In this document: one piece after another, positions 9,243-17,070 of the stretch
Layout: each line of letters opens with the position of its first letter
Numbering within the stretch: the stretch's first letter is position 1
The notes under the pieces: model-generated
Database searches by the model: none
Seen by the model: the letters and a program-made list of their open reading frames with translations, nothing else
Told to the model about the DNA's origin: nothing
Position numbers and translations under genes: made by a program
NCBI GenBank assembly: GCA_937943625.1
Contig: CALEAD010000008.1
Span: forward strand, 1-64,000
Length of the DNA: 64,000 nucleotides
Direction of reading: 5' to 3'
Source of the DNA: an uncultured Anaerolineae bacterium
Lineage (GTDB): Bacteria > Chloroflexota > Anaerolineae > Promineifilales > Promineifilaceae

Positions 9243-10232
9243 TCAATACCTCCACACATTGGCTGCCATGGCAATGCCGCCGCCGCTGGCACAAAACAGC
9301 ACCAGGTCGCCCGGTTGCGGGCCACGCCCCTGTTCTAGCGCATCATCCAGCGCCATCGGGATGCAGGCCGAGCCGGTATAGCCCCACTTGTCCATAATCC
9401 AGTGCGTCTTCTCCAGCGGCTGTTCCAGCAGGGACATGATCAGCTTGATGGTGTTCAAGTTTAGCTGCGTAAAGAGGTAAAAATCAATCTCATCCAGCGT
9501 CAGCTTCGCCCTGGCGACAACCTGGCGCACCAGGCGCGGCCAGTGCTCCGTGTTAAAGGTGGCGGGGAATTTGCGCACGAACTGCACACGCGGCACGCCG
9601 CCATTGATTGCCGCCGGCGTTGTGGGGCAGGCCGCGCCGCCGGTGTAAATGCCCAGCGCATCGCTGTACGTGCCGTCGGCAAAGCGTGCGCCGGCGATGA
9701 AGCCGGGTTCACTGCCTGCGCCCAGCACAACCGCTCCGGCGCCATCGGCAAAGAGGGTGCAGGTGTAATGGTCGCTGTAGTCTACAAAGCGGCTCATGCC
9801 GTAGACGCCTGCTACCAGGGCATAGTTCAGGTCGGGATCGGTCATGATGAAGCGCGCGGCCGTTTCCATGGCCGTGACCCAGCTGGCGCAGGCGCAGTTT
9901 ATGTCAAATGTGCCTGCGTTGATTGCGCCCAGCTTGCCCTGCAGCACGCTAGATGTGCCGGGGCTGAGGTAATCTGGCGTGTCAGTGGCGACGATGATCA
10001 GGTCGAGCTGTGCGGGGGTGAGATTGGCACGCGCCAGCGCCTGCCGCGCGGCATGGAGTGCCAGATCGCTGGGAGCCTCGTCCGGGGACATAATGTAGCG
10101 CGTGCGAATGCCGACGTTTTGCACCAGCCATTCGTCTACGTCGCGCTTGAGAATTTCGTTAAAGTAGCTGTTGGGCAGCATGTTGGCGGGTACGTAACGG
10201 CCGGTACTGAGTATTTGCGCGTGTCGTATCAT
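9243..10232 (-). CDS. 3-oxoacyl-ACP synthase III-like protein with altered active site
   Basis: A 329-residue thiolase-fold protein of the FabH/KAS III family. The start is ATG 10232, eight bases after AAGGAG (10241-10246); the ATG at 10238 is too close to that site. The nucleophile is kept (NCACASW, Cys about 115), as are GTSSVLQG and FADGAGAVVLGAG. The other two FabH catalytic residues are not: where FabH has PHQANLR the sequence is FTQLNLN (His to Thr), and where FabH has GNTSAAS it is GYTGSAC (Asn to Tyr). Decarboxylative condensation is therefore doubtful; acyl transfer or another Claisen chemistry is possible. Its partner is the acyl-CoA synthetase immediately downstream. Confidence 0.85.
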   Translation of the reverse strand: MIRHAQILSTGRYVPANMLPNSYFNEILKRDVDEWLVQNVGIRTRYIMSPDEAPSDLALHAARQALARANLTPAQLDLIIVATDTPDYLSPGTSSVLQGKLGAINAGTFDINCACASWVTAMETAARFIMTDPDLNYALVAGVYGMSRFVDYSDHYTCTLFADGAGAVVLGAGSEPGFIAGARFADGTYSDALGIYTGGAACPTTPAAINGGVPRVQFVRKFPATFNTEHWPRLVRQVVARAKLTLDEIDFYLFTQLNLNTIKLIMSLLEQPLEKTHWIMDKWGYTGSACIPMALDDALEQGRGPQPGDLVLFCASGGGIAMAANVWRY

Positions 10233-10340
10233 GGGCATTGCTCCTTCTAGCTGGTCAGCTGTCATCTTTTATCCTTCCATTTCTCGTCCCTGACCGCCTG
10301 CGATGATAGCACAACCAGGTCGCCTGGGGGTTACAGCATT

Positions 10341-10416
10341 GCCCGGAAGCGGCAGTTTGACGAAGTTTGTGCTGAACGCTGGCGCCGTAGCGCAATTTGC
10401 CAGATCGCGCTACGCT
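10341..10416. repeat. R3 intergenic repeat copy (shorter)
   Basis: Contains CGCTGGCGCCGTAGCGCAAT and TTTGCCAGATCGCGCTACG, matching the other R3 copies, but one flank is divergent. It lies between the KAS III operon and the Uma2 remnant. A possible extended -10 (TGC then TATCAT, minus strand, 10303-10308) next to it could serve the KAS III operon. Confidence 0.55.
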
Positions 10417-10461
10417 TTCACTTGTAAGCAATGTGCTTACGGGAAGCAGGCAGACAGAAAT

Positions 10462-10469
10462 GGTATAAT
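10462..10469 (+). promoter_or_regulatory. Extended -10 promoter ahead of Uma2 remnant
   Basis: TGGTATAAT forms a perfect -10 with the TGN extension and no clear -35. The predicted start is near 10476. It would transcribe the decayed Uma2-like gene and possibly the DUF3048 lipoprotein gene that follows. Confidence 0.45.
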
Positions 10470-10481
10470 ACTGGCGAGGTG

Positions 10482-10720
10482 ATGGCCGTGGGCGCAACTT
10501 TGTATAATTGCGCAGGGGAAGCCCGGCACAGGTGCTGCCTTTGATTTGTTAACAGGCTTCCTGCTGCCCAATGGGGCGCAGCCGGGCTGCTTCTTAGAGC
10601 CGGTGGCGCTGGCAGCTTATGTGTACCGGTCGGGGAGGGGTTGAGGAGCTGTGGGACGCAACGGCCGTTTCCGGCGCTGAGGAACTCCCTGGTTTTACGC
10701 TGTTGCCGGTGTGCATTTAG
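10482..10720 (+). pseudogene. Decayed Uma2-family (DUF820) endonuclease gene
   Basis: Three short coding stretches in shifting frames together resemble a Uma2 protein. They are GATLYNCAGEAR, then (frame change) GTGAAFDLLTGFLLPNGAQ, corresponding to the family's F(D/G)xxTGFxLPxG block, then AAYVYRSGRG and, after another one-base shift, EELWDATAVSGAEELPGFTL, corresponding to the family's C-terminal VYR ... LPGF block. The catalytic middle (PD ... VVEV/xExxS and K) is missing, so about 100 residues have been deleted. Uma2 genes are abundant, mobile-like PD-(D/E)XK genes in Chloroflexota and Cyanobacteria. Identification is by eye and moderate. Confidence 0.5.
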
Positions 10721-10765
10721 GACCCAGGGGTTTAGGTCATCAAAGTAGCTACACGTGAGGAAGAC

Positions 10766-12004
10766 ATGAAGCGAATGATAACAGTTTTATTTATTTTGCT
10801 GCCAGGCATGGTTGTGCTGGCAGCCTGCAGCGGTAGCAGTGGGCAAACGGCCGTTGCCACCCAACCTGCCCCCACCCTGCCCGCGAGCGCAGAAACGGCC
10901 GTTGCTGCCCAGCCCACCCCCATGCCGCCCACATGGACGCCAACCAGCACGGCGACGCCACTGCCGGCGCCAGCCGTTATGGTGCTAGAGCCGCCCACCC
11001 GCACCGCCGACACCCCCACGCCAGAGCCGTTGCGCATGGAGGGCATCTTGTATGCTGGCGATTTTAGCGACCGCAATCCTTTAACGGGTGAATTAGTCAG
11101 CGATACGGCCGTGTTACAACGCCGCCCCCTCGCCGTCAAGCTCTCCAATGCCCCTGCTACCTACACCCGTCCCCAATCTGGCCTCAACGACGCCGATTGG
11201 GTCTTTGAGCACACCACGGAAGGTTCTCTCACCCGCTTCACCGCCATCTTCTATGGCAAGACGCCGGCCAAAATTGGCCCTGTGCGCAGCGCCCGCCTGA
11301 TAGACCTGGAGCTGCCGGCCATGTTCGATGCCGGGCTCGTCTTTTCCGGCGCCAGCGCTGGCGTGCGCCAGCGTCTCTATGCCTCCGATTTCTCTAACCG
11401 CCTCAACGAAGCAGGCTTTGGCCTCTACCGCACTGGCGAGACGGATAGACCCCTGGAGCACACCCTCTACGCCAATCCGGTGCAGCTTTGGGCCTACATG
11501 GACAATATCAACCAGAACCGGGCACCCCAGTTTGGCACATACCTCTTCTTCAGCGAGACGCAGCCAGAGGGGGGAACCCCGGCGCGGCGAATCAACCTCA
11601 ACTACCAGGGGACATTTGTCCTGTGGGAATACAACGCTGCCCGCGGCCTCTATCTGCGCTGGAGCGATGGCGAAGTGCACGCGGATGGCAACACCCTGGA
11701 GCAGGTGTACGCGGCCAATGTCGTGGTCATTGCCCCTTACCACGTTGAGGACCCAACCGTCTGCGAGGAAATTCTCAACGGCGTCTGCCGACATCTCTCG
11801 GTGCAGATTCAGCTTTGGGGCAGCGGCACAGGTGCCGTCTTCCGCGACGGGCAGCAGTATGAGGTGAAATGGTACCGCGAAGCGCGCAACGACATGCTTA
11901 CCTTTACTGACCTGGAGGGCAACCCCTTCCCGCTGAAAATTGGCAATACCTGGGTGCAGCTTGTGCCCACCTGGTTGCAAAACCCCTTGCGCGTGGAGCC
12001 GTAG
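10766..12004 (+). CDS. DUF3048 (YerB-like) lipoprotein
   Basis: A 412-residue exported lipoprotein. It has a Lys/Arg-positive N-terminus, hydrophobic core and lipobox VLAAC (Cys21), then a Thr/Pro/Ala linker to about residue 90. The DUF3048 region follows: RPLAVKLSNAP, RPQSGLNDADWVFEH, EGSLTRFTAIF and GPVRSAR are family hallmarks. The domain is related to Bacillus YerB; its biochemical role is unknown. GAGGAAGAC precedes the ATG. Two ACGGCCGT palindromes in the linker encode the TAV repeats seen there. The gene ends ahead of an R1 repeat and a strong bidirectional terminator. Confidence 0.88.
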   Translation: MKRMITVLFILLPGMVVLAACSGSSGQTAVATQPAPTLPASAETAVAAQPTPMPPTWTPTSTATPLPAPAVMVLEPPTRTADTPTPEPLRMEGILYAGDFSDRNPLTGELVSDTAVLQRRPLAVKLSNAPATYTRPQSGLNDADWVFEHTTEGSLTRFTAIFYGKTPAKIGPVRSARLIDLELPAMFDAGLVFSGASAGVRQRLYASDFSNRLNEAGFGLYRTGETDRPLEHTLYANPVQLWAYMDNINQNRAPQFGTYLFFSETQPEGGTPARRINLNYQGTFVLWEYNAARGLYLRWSDGEVHADGNTLEQVYAANVVVIAPYHVEDPTVCEEILNGVCRHLSVQIQLWGSGTGAVFRDGQQYEVKWYREARNDMLTFTDLEGNPFPLKIGNTWVQLVPTWLQNPLRVEP

Positions 12005-12029
12005 CAGATAACGCGCGGCCTAAAAAGAG

Positions 12030-12126
12030 CATGGTTCACCTGATCTTTACAATTTGGCCGTAGACCGCAGACCGCGATTTTGACAGAATGGGCAATCGGC
12101 TGCCTGCCGTCGGCGCTCATTTTCAC
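12030..12126. repeat. R1 intergenic repeat copy
   Basis: Begins CATGGTTCACCTGATC TTTACAATTTGG, followed by GACCGCAGACCGCG, a spacer and CTGCCGTCGGCGCTCATTTTC. This is the CATGGTTCA-ended form of R1. It lies directly downstream of the DUF3048 gene, upstream of the terminator. Confidence 0.65.
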
Positions 12127-12137
12127 AGACCATACAC

Positions 12138-12167
12138 AAAAAAGACACCCCTTGGGGTGTCTTTTTT
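12138..12167. terminator. Bidirectional intrinsic terminator
   Basis: A perfect 14-bp inverted repeat (AAAAAAGACACCCC / GGGGTGTCTTTTTT) with a two-base loop and T-tracts in both directions. It ends the DUF3048 transcript on the plus strand and the tRNA transcript on the minus strand, whose gene begins three bases away. Confidence 0.93.
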
Positions 12168-12169
12168 AG

Positions 12170-12242
12170 TGGCGCCAACTGGACTTGAACCAGTGACCTA
12201 GGGCTTATGAGTCCCGCGCTCTGCCAACTGAGCTATGGCGCC
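12170..12242 (-). tRNA. tRNA with CAT anticodon, probably elongator tRNA-Met
   Basis: A 73-nt gene with a perfect 7-bp acceptor stem (GGCGCCA/TGGCGCC), D-arm GCTC...GAGC with AGTTGGCA loop, anticodon CAT (12207-12209) in loop CTCATAA, and T-arm ACTGG-TTCAAGT-CCAGT. The discriminator is A and CCA is not encoded. The anticodon stem is weak: only the three central G-C pairs form. tRNA-Ile2 also carries CAT before lysidine modification and cannot be excluded. The initiator is unlikely because pair 1-72 is G-C. Confidence 0.92.
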
Positions 12243-12299
12243 ATCGTGAGGGAAATTATAGCCAAAATCAGCCGCACTGCAACCCGTGGTCAGCGATTA

Positions 12300-12447
12300 C
12301 AGTAATTCTCAATTTGGGTCTGCTTCGCAAAGCTGTGTGCCCGTTCGTAGTGCCGACTTTAGTTGGCTGCCCGCTAAAGCGGTCACTACGAACTTTTCCG
12401 CGCCATCCCGCCCACTCACTCGCATTGTTTCAAATTTAGAATTGCTG
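12300..12447. repeat. R2 MITE-like element, full-length copy
   Basis: A 148-bp element whose ends are imperfect inverted repeats: CAGTAATTCTCAATTTG at the left, CAAATTTAGAATTGCTG at the right. Inside is a near-palindromic core (TTCGTAGTGCCGACTTTAG ... CTAAAGCGGTCACTACGAA). A second full copy in inverted orientation is at 59569-59715. There is no coding capacity. Confidence 0.75.
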
Positions 12448-12501
12448 TAGCGATTGGCAATTAGCCAGTTAGCTGGAAAGCTGACTGGCTGGCTGGCCAA
12501 C

Positions 12502-12726
12502 TCAGCGCAAGACCAGATTGAGAATGATCAGCAGTGCGAACATGATGCCTGCGATGATGAAGACCTGGCGCAAATCCCTGATGACGTAGGCATACTCCAT
12601 CTGAAACTGCTGTTCGCTGCTAAGGGGGGCCGGTTTGGCGTCATCTGATTTGGTGACTTCCGGTTTTGTTGTGCCACTGACCAGCTTGCGTGCAGGCGTG
12701 CGTGGGCGTTGCGTTTTTCGGGCCAT
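12502..12726 (-). CDS. Small single-pass membrane protein, unknown function
   Basis: A 74-residue protein. Start is ATG 12726, seven bases after AAAGGAG; a longer open frame upstream has no site. The first 45 residues are basic and Lys/Arg/Pro-rich, followed by EYAYVIRDLRQ and one C-terminal helix (VFIIAGIMFALLIILNLVL). By the positive-inside rule the charged N-terminus is cytoplasmic. I know no functional assignment. It lies between an R2 element and a sortase gene. Confidence 0.7.
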   Translation of the reverse strand: MARKTQRPRTPARKLVSGTTKPEVTKSDDAKPAPLSSEQQFQMEYAYVIRDLRQVFIIAGIMFALLIILNLVLR

Positions 12727-12770
12727 GGGGTGCTCCTTTGTCTGACCTGACGGCTCTCTTTGCCATGCTT

Positions 12771-13754
12771 TTACGAATCTGTGGCCAGATCGGCAAAAAC
12801 GACGATGCGGTGGGTGTTGACCTGGTATGGGTAGCAAGAAATGAGAGTAGCGCTGGGGTAATCGGTGGGGGCCATGACGTGTACGGCTGTTGGCTCTACG
12901 GTGGTGATTTCGCGCACAATGTAGGTGTAGGCGTTAACTTCCGTGGAAATGATAATCTCGTCCCCAGGTTGCAGCCTGTCCAGGTGGCGGAAAATTTCAC
13001 CAAAGATGTCGTTATGCGCCGACAAGACAATGTTGCCCACGCGCCCCGGCTGCGCCGAACCAATGTGCTGCCCCACGCCCTTCTTGAGCTGCTCCCAATC
13101 ATCCCCTTGCACAATGGGCTTGTCTACGCCAATAGCCGGTATCTGAATGCGGCGCGCTTGCTCTGGCCCTGGGGTGGGGATGGGGGGGGGCACATAGGCG
13201 TTGATGGCGGGCAGCAGGTGGGCGGGAATGTTGCCCGCTTCGCCTGGCTCTGGAGAGAAGCCTTCGATAGGGGGCTTGTGCCCGCCCGGCAAAACGACCA
13301 GGCCAATTACGGGCGTGGGTGAGGGGGGCGGCAACGCCAATCGCTGGCTTTCGGCGTCCTGCGCGGCAGCTAATTCCTGGTTTAGCTCGTTGCGCGTGGA
13401 CCACAGCCCGAGCAAAATGATGAACAGACCCAGCACTGCGCCTACCTCGACAAAGAGCAGGAAGCTGTTGAAGACCCAGCGCAGGTTTAGGGGACGGCGC
13501 GGCGGTTTGGCAACGGCCGTTTCCCCGGCCTCATTTGCCAACTCCAGCGCGTACCCTTGCATGGCCCCATTGGCCTTCACTGACGGCCGTACCAACGGCG
13601 GCGGCGTGGGGTTGGGCGCAGGCAGGCCGGCAATTTCCACCAGCCGCCCTTCGCCCTTTAGCCGCTGCAAACGCTGGCGGCGCTCGGCGTACCGCTTCTG
13701 ATAGAGAAGCTGCTGCAATTCTTCAATGGTTAGTTCGTCTGCGGCTTTTTTCAT
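12771..13754 (-). CDS. Sortase (class D/E-like) with N-terminal membrane anchor
   Basis: A 327-residue cysteine transpeptidase. The ATG at 13754 is preferred to an upstream GTG, though neither has a good ribosome binding site. Order: a charged coiled N-terminal segment (LTIEELQQLLYQKRYAERR), one transmembrane helix (FNSFLLFVEVGAVLGLFIILL), a Pro-rich stalk, then the sortase barrel. The catalytic triad is visible as His247 (LSAHND), Cys307 (TLISCYPY) and Arg316 (THRIVVFA). It would cleave sorting signals and link proteins to the envelope or to each other. No LPXTG-type substrate is evident nearby. Two ACGGCCGT palindromes lie in the gene. Confidence 0.88.
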   Translation of the reverse strand: MKKAADELTIEELQQLLYQKRYAERRQRLQRLKGEGRLVEIAGLPAPNPTPPPLVRPSVKANGAMQGYALELANEAGETAVAKPPRRPLNLRWVFNSFLLFVEVGAVLGLFIILLGLWSTRNELNQELAAAQDAESQRLALPPPSPTPVIGLVVLPGGHKPPIEGFSPEPGEAGNIPAHLLPAINAYVPPPIPTPGPEQARRIQIPAIGVDKPIVQGDDWEQLKKGVGQHIGSAQPGRVGNIVLSAHNDIFGEIFRHLDRLQPGDEIIISTEVNAYTYIVREITTVEPTAVHVMAPTDYPSATLISCYPYQVNTHRIVVFADLATDS

Positions 13755-13799
13755 CGTTCGCAGGTATCTATTCACGTAAGACAGTATCACGGAGAGTCA

Positions 13800-13857
13800 C
13801 AGAGGAGGCACGGAGAAAAAATCGCTGTTTTTTTGGTGAAACTCCGTGCCTTCTCTG
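13800..13857. other. Long imperfect hairpin upstream of the sortase gene
   Basis: A 16-bp stem with one G-U wobble (13800-13815 with 13842-13857; core GGCACGGAG / CTCCGTGCC) around an A/T-rich loop. It lies in the sortase leader region. It may be a dispersed repeat in its own right or an RNA structure. Confidence 0.55.
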
Positions 13858-13875
13858 GGCAGCTCTGTGTAATTA

Positions 13876-13982
13876 TGCAAACGGCAGACGGCGGGCTGCA
13901 AACCGCCAGACTGAAGACAAAGTGCGGTTGGCCGTCGGTGGTCGCTAATTGGCAGTCAAATTGTAAAGATCGCCTGAACCAT
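13876..13982. repeat. R1 intergenic repeat copy
   Basis: Ends in GTCAAATTGTAAAGATCGCC TGAACCAT, the inverted form of the CATGGTTCA...TTTACAATTTGAC end seen elsewhere. GCAGAC/CCGTCGG units lie inside. It lies between the glycosyltransferase stop and the sortase leader. Confidence 0.6.
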
Positions 13983-13985
13983 ACT

Positions 13986-15998
13986 TTACCGTTTTATCAT
14001 GAGTGGTGGCGCATCGGCAAACGTTTCTAATGTACGGCCGTTTTCGTCCAGCACAGGCAGGCGCGCCCCAGAGGCGCGGTCATAGAGACCAACAATGGTG
14101 CGATATGTGCCCGCAGGCGCGTCGGCGGGGATTGTGACGGGGTGCAACTGCGCGATCACGTCTCCGGCGCGCCAATCCCAGGTGGGCGCCTCCAGCGAAT
14201 CGCGCTGCGCCAGCACACTGCCGGCGTGCAGAACCTGTGTAAACAGCACCCCCTCGGTTGCATTGGCAGGCGGCACGCGCGGCCCCAGGCGCGTGGGGTC
14301 TGCCACTTGCCAGACGGTGAGCAGTACGGCTGTTTCCCCTGCCATGATCTCCTGCTCTAGCCAAGCTGCATAACGCAGCCAGACGCCAGCGCCAAAGTTA
14401 GCCAGGGGGGCGCCGTGCAGCCACTCTGTTGCAGGCGCTGCCAGTTCATAATAAGTAAAGCGCGGGTCCAGGTCGGTCGGGTGCAGATTCACCGTTTCGA
14501 GCGGGCGCAGGTATGGGAGGAAGAGCGGGTGCGGCGGCGTGGAAGCAGGGATGATGGCGTGCGCCGCTTTGCCCCCCGGCCAGAGCAGGGCATAGCGTGC
14601 GTCGCTCCAGTGCAGCCGTGCTTGTGGGTAAGTCACCAGGGCAATGGAGGGATCGTGGGCGACGCCGGGTAGGGCGGTGGATAGCAGCGTTTCTGTGCTC
14701 TGCTGGTTGACATAAGCATACATGGCAATTTGCGTCACCTGGTAAGCGGCGCGCACGTCTGCGTTTTGTGCCCACACGGCAAAATAGTCGCGCACGTGCC
14801 AGAACCCGGCCAGCAGCAGCCAGGCAACGGCCGTGGTCGTCACGATCCCCCCCCTCTGGCGGCGCACGTTTCGCCGTGCCAGCAGCCAGTCAACTGTGCC
14901 GACAAAGCCCAGAGCGGGCAGCAGGTGCACAGGCGCCAGGGCGGCCAGGTTGCGCGTGGTGTTGGCCGTTGGCCCGGTGATGAGGGAGGGCAGGATGCCG
15001 CTAAAGAACCAGAGGAGGGCAAAGGCGGAGGCATAATGAGTAGTAACTGGTGAATGGGGATTGGCAAAAGGTGAAGGGCGAAGGGCAAAGCGCAGGGCAA
15101 TGAGGAGGCCGAGGAGGAGGAAGGTGGCGGTGAGGGGATCGAAAACGGGGCGTCCGGGGATGTTGTAGGCGAGGAATTGGTCGCCGTAGCCAGGCCAGAG
15201 GAAGGCGAGCAGAGCGTCGCGGGCGTTGCTGAAGAGAGGGGTCAGGTTGCCGGCGCGCAGGGCTTGCAGGGCGTTGTCTAACATGCTGACGCGGGGCTGC
15301 ACGTCTGGGTTTTGCCGCAGGTAGAGAAACATGGGGGCAACGAGCACGGCCGTTAGCAGCAGCCCTGCTATCGTTTGTCGCCAGCCACGCCGTGCCAGGG
15401 GGCGGTTGACCAGCGCCAGATAGAGCAAAAAGAGAAGGAACAGTACCCAAGCCACACGCGCGGCCAGGTAAATATGCAGCGTTGCCAGCAGCGCCAGGGC
15501 AAAGCCCAAAATGCCCCACCCGGCCCACCTGCCCGGTGTTTTGCGCGGCTGCCAGAATTGCCAGAAGAACCAAACGGCCGTTCCCATAAAAAAGGGTAAC
15601 ATGCCGGCGCGCAGCGCCTGGCGGCTGCTGGCCAGGGGCCAGAAAGAGATTGCCAGCAGAACGGCCGTGATCAGCGCCACACGCCGGTCAAAGGTGCGGC
15701 TGACCCACGCATAGGTCAGGGCAATGGTTGCCAGGCTAAAGGCCACGTTTACCAGCCGCAGCGCCAGCACATTTTCTCCCAGCAGCGCCATCGCCCCGGC
15801 GACGGTGTAGCTATACAGCGGTTCACTGCCGTAGTTGTAGGGAAAAAAGTAGTGCAGCTCTCCATCCAGCACGCCAATTGCTTCACGGCCGTGATTGGCC
15901 TCGTCATGCGTCAATCCTGGCGGAATCTGCGGCAACTGCGCCAGACGCAGCACCGCCGCCAGCAAAAGAATGAGCAAAATGGGCAGATAATTACGCAT
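13986..15998 (-). CDS. Integral-membrane glycosyltransferase (GT39/PMT-like)
   Basis: A 670-residue polytopic protein starting MRNYLPILLILLLAAVLRLA. The first luminal loop has GLTHDEANHGREA, with the acidic DE pair placed as in GT-C enzymes (PMT, ArnT, 'phospholipid carrier-dependent glycosyltransferase'). About 11 hydrophobic helices cover residues 1-430, followed by a soluble C-terminal domain of about 240 residues on the outer face. It should transfer a sugar from a polyprenyl-phosphate donor to an envelope acceptor; donor and acceptor are unknown. The gene is co-oriented with the methyltransferase and the SH3-like protein but separated from them by an R1 repeat. Confidence 0.82.
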   Translation of the reverse strand: MRNYLPILLILLLAAVLRLAQLPQIPPGLTHDEANHGREAIGVLDGELHYFFPYNYGSEPLYSYTVAGAMALLGENVLALRLVNVAFSLATIALTYAWVSRTFDRRVALITAVLLAISFWPLASSRQALRAGMLPFFMGTAVWFFWQFWQPRKTPGRWAGWGILGFALALLATLHIYLAARVAWVLFLLFLLYLALVNRPLARRGWRQTIAGLLLTAVLVAPMFLYLRQNPDVQPRVSMLDNALQALRAGNLTPLFSNARDALLAFLWPGYGDQFLAYNIPGRPVFDPLTATFLLLGLLIALRFALRPSPFANPHSPVTTHYASAFALLWFFSGILPSLITGPTANTTRNLAALAPVHLLPALGFVGTVDWLLARRNVRRQRGGIVTTTAVAWLLLAGFWHVRDYFAVWAQNADVRAAYQVTQIAMYAYVNQQSTETLLSTALPGVAHDPSIALVTYPQARLHWSDARYALLWPGGKAAHAIIPASTPPHPLFLPYLRPLETVNLHPTDLDPRFTYYELAAPATEWLHGAPLANFGAGVWLRYAAWLEQEIMAGETAVLLTVWQVADPTRLGPRVPPANATEGVLFTQVLHAGSVLAQRDSLEAPTWDWRAGDVIAQLHPVTIPADAPAGTYRTIVGLYDRASGARLPVLDENGRTLETFADAPPLMIKR

Positions 15999-16029
15999 GG
16001 GTAAGGGGGCAGATAGTGGAGATTAGGAC

Positions 16030-16152
16030 ATGGTTCATCTTGTCTGGAAACGGTGCTTGACAAATTTCTGACCGCAGACGGCCGATGGCAGACCGCCCAT
16101 CATTGGCAAAATCGTGGTCGGCGGTCGGCGGTCACATTTATCAAGATGCTTG
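16030..16152. repeat. R1 intergenic repeat copy
   Basis: Starts CATGGTTCATCTTGTCTGG, then ACAAATTTCTGACCGCAGAC, then GGTCGGCGGTCGGCGGTCAC. It resembles the copy in front of the GT2 gene near 43.73 kb, including the CCCATCA-TGGCAAAATC spacer. It separates the methyltransferase gene from the glycosyltransferase gene. Confidence 0.68.
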
Positions 16153-16179
16153 CCATCCTGTCGAGATTAGCAATTGCCA

Positions 16180-17007
16180 CTAACCACTAACTACTTTCTT
16201 CTCCGCCACCGCAAACACCTCCCGCTCAAAGAACCAGCGGAAGGGAGGCATATCAAACGCCAGGCGGCGCAGTAAGGCCAGAATTACAGGTTCTTGCCGG
16301 TTTTGTGGCGGCGAATCGAGCCAGACCTGAACATTGTGGAAGCCAGCCGCCTTCAGGACGTGCCCCAGGCTGAGGATGGATTGTTCGTTGACGTGTACCT
16401 CTTGATTGACAGGGGTGATGGCGCGTGGGTCTTTGGGATATTTATCGCCCTCGCCGGTGAGGAGGCGAAAACGGCGCACCCAGGGGTAGGCATAGCGGTC
16501 GTACCAGACGTTAGGGGCGGTGTGGATGATGAAACGGCCGTCTGACCGCAACACGCGCCGCACCTCTGCCATTGCCTGATGCAGCTCCCAGGGGAAGAGA
16601 TGCTCCACCACGTCGAACATCAGCACGCGGTCAAAATAGCCGCTGGGGAAGGGCAAAAATTTGGCGTCAGAAAGACACACGCCCGCTTTGACATCGGGCA
16701 TCTGGCTGTCGGCGCGCGCCGCCTGAATCACGTCGCGGCTCATCAGTGCGGCCGCCTGCGCGTAATCCACGCCATACGCCTCGATGCCCAGCGCCATGCA
16801 GTGGCGCAAAATTTCCCCCCGGCCGCAGCCCACATCCAGCACGCGCATGCCGGGTTGCACGTCCGCAACGGCAAAGGCGTCACGCAGGCGGCGCGAAAGA
16901 TGTTGCCCTTCCGATTCAAGAAAGACGTCGTACCCTTCGCAGGCGGTTAAGAAATACTCTTCGGTATAGAGCGTGGAAGGTAGGGATTTTCGTTGTTTGA
17001 CGGCCAT
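16180..17007 (-). CDS. Class I SAM-dependent methyltransferase
   Basis: A 275-residue methyltransferase. Motif I is VLDVGCGRGEILRHC (SAM binding), followed by VDYAQAAA (motif II acidic residue), DAKFLPFPSGYFDRVLMFDVVEHL (motifs III/IV) and RRVLRSDGRFIIHTAPN. This is the Methyltransf_11/23 type, common on small molecules, lipids or sugars. ATG 17007 is chosen over an in-frame GTG four codons earlier; neither has a clear ribosome binding site. The target is unknown; the glycosyltransferase next to it suggests a glycan or lipid-linked sugar, which is inference. Confidence 0.85.
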   Translation of the reverse strand: MAVKQRKSLPSTLYTEEYFLTACEGYDVFLESEGQHLSRRLRDAFAVADVQPGMRVLDVGCGRGEILRHCMALGIEAYGVDYAQAAALMSRDVIQAARADSQMPDVKAGVCLSDAKFLPFPSGYFDRVLMFDVVEHLFPWELHQAMAEVRRVLRSDGRFIIHTAPNVWYDRYAYPWVRRFRLLTGEGDKYPKDPRAITPVNQEVHVNEQSILSLGHVLKAAGFHNVQVWLDSPPQNRQEPVILALLRRLAFDMPPFRWFFEREVFAVAEKKVVSG

Positions 17008-17070
17008 AGTTGATTGCACAGTTGGTTGTGAGAGATTGGCAGATCGGCAATTGGCGGTTAGCGATTGGAT

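Noticed and set aside
10470-10720. Structured non-coding RNA (6S or RNase P-like) after an extended -10 promoter
   Set aside because: None of the conserved cores could be found, and pieces of the sequence translate into Uma2-like segments, so a decayed gene explains it better.
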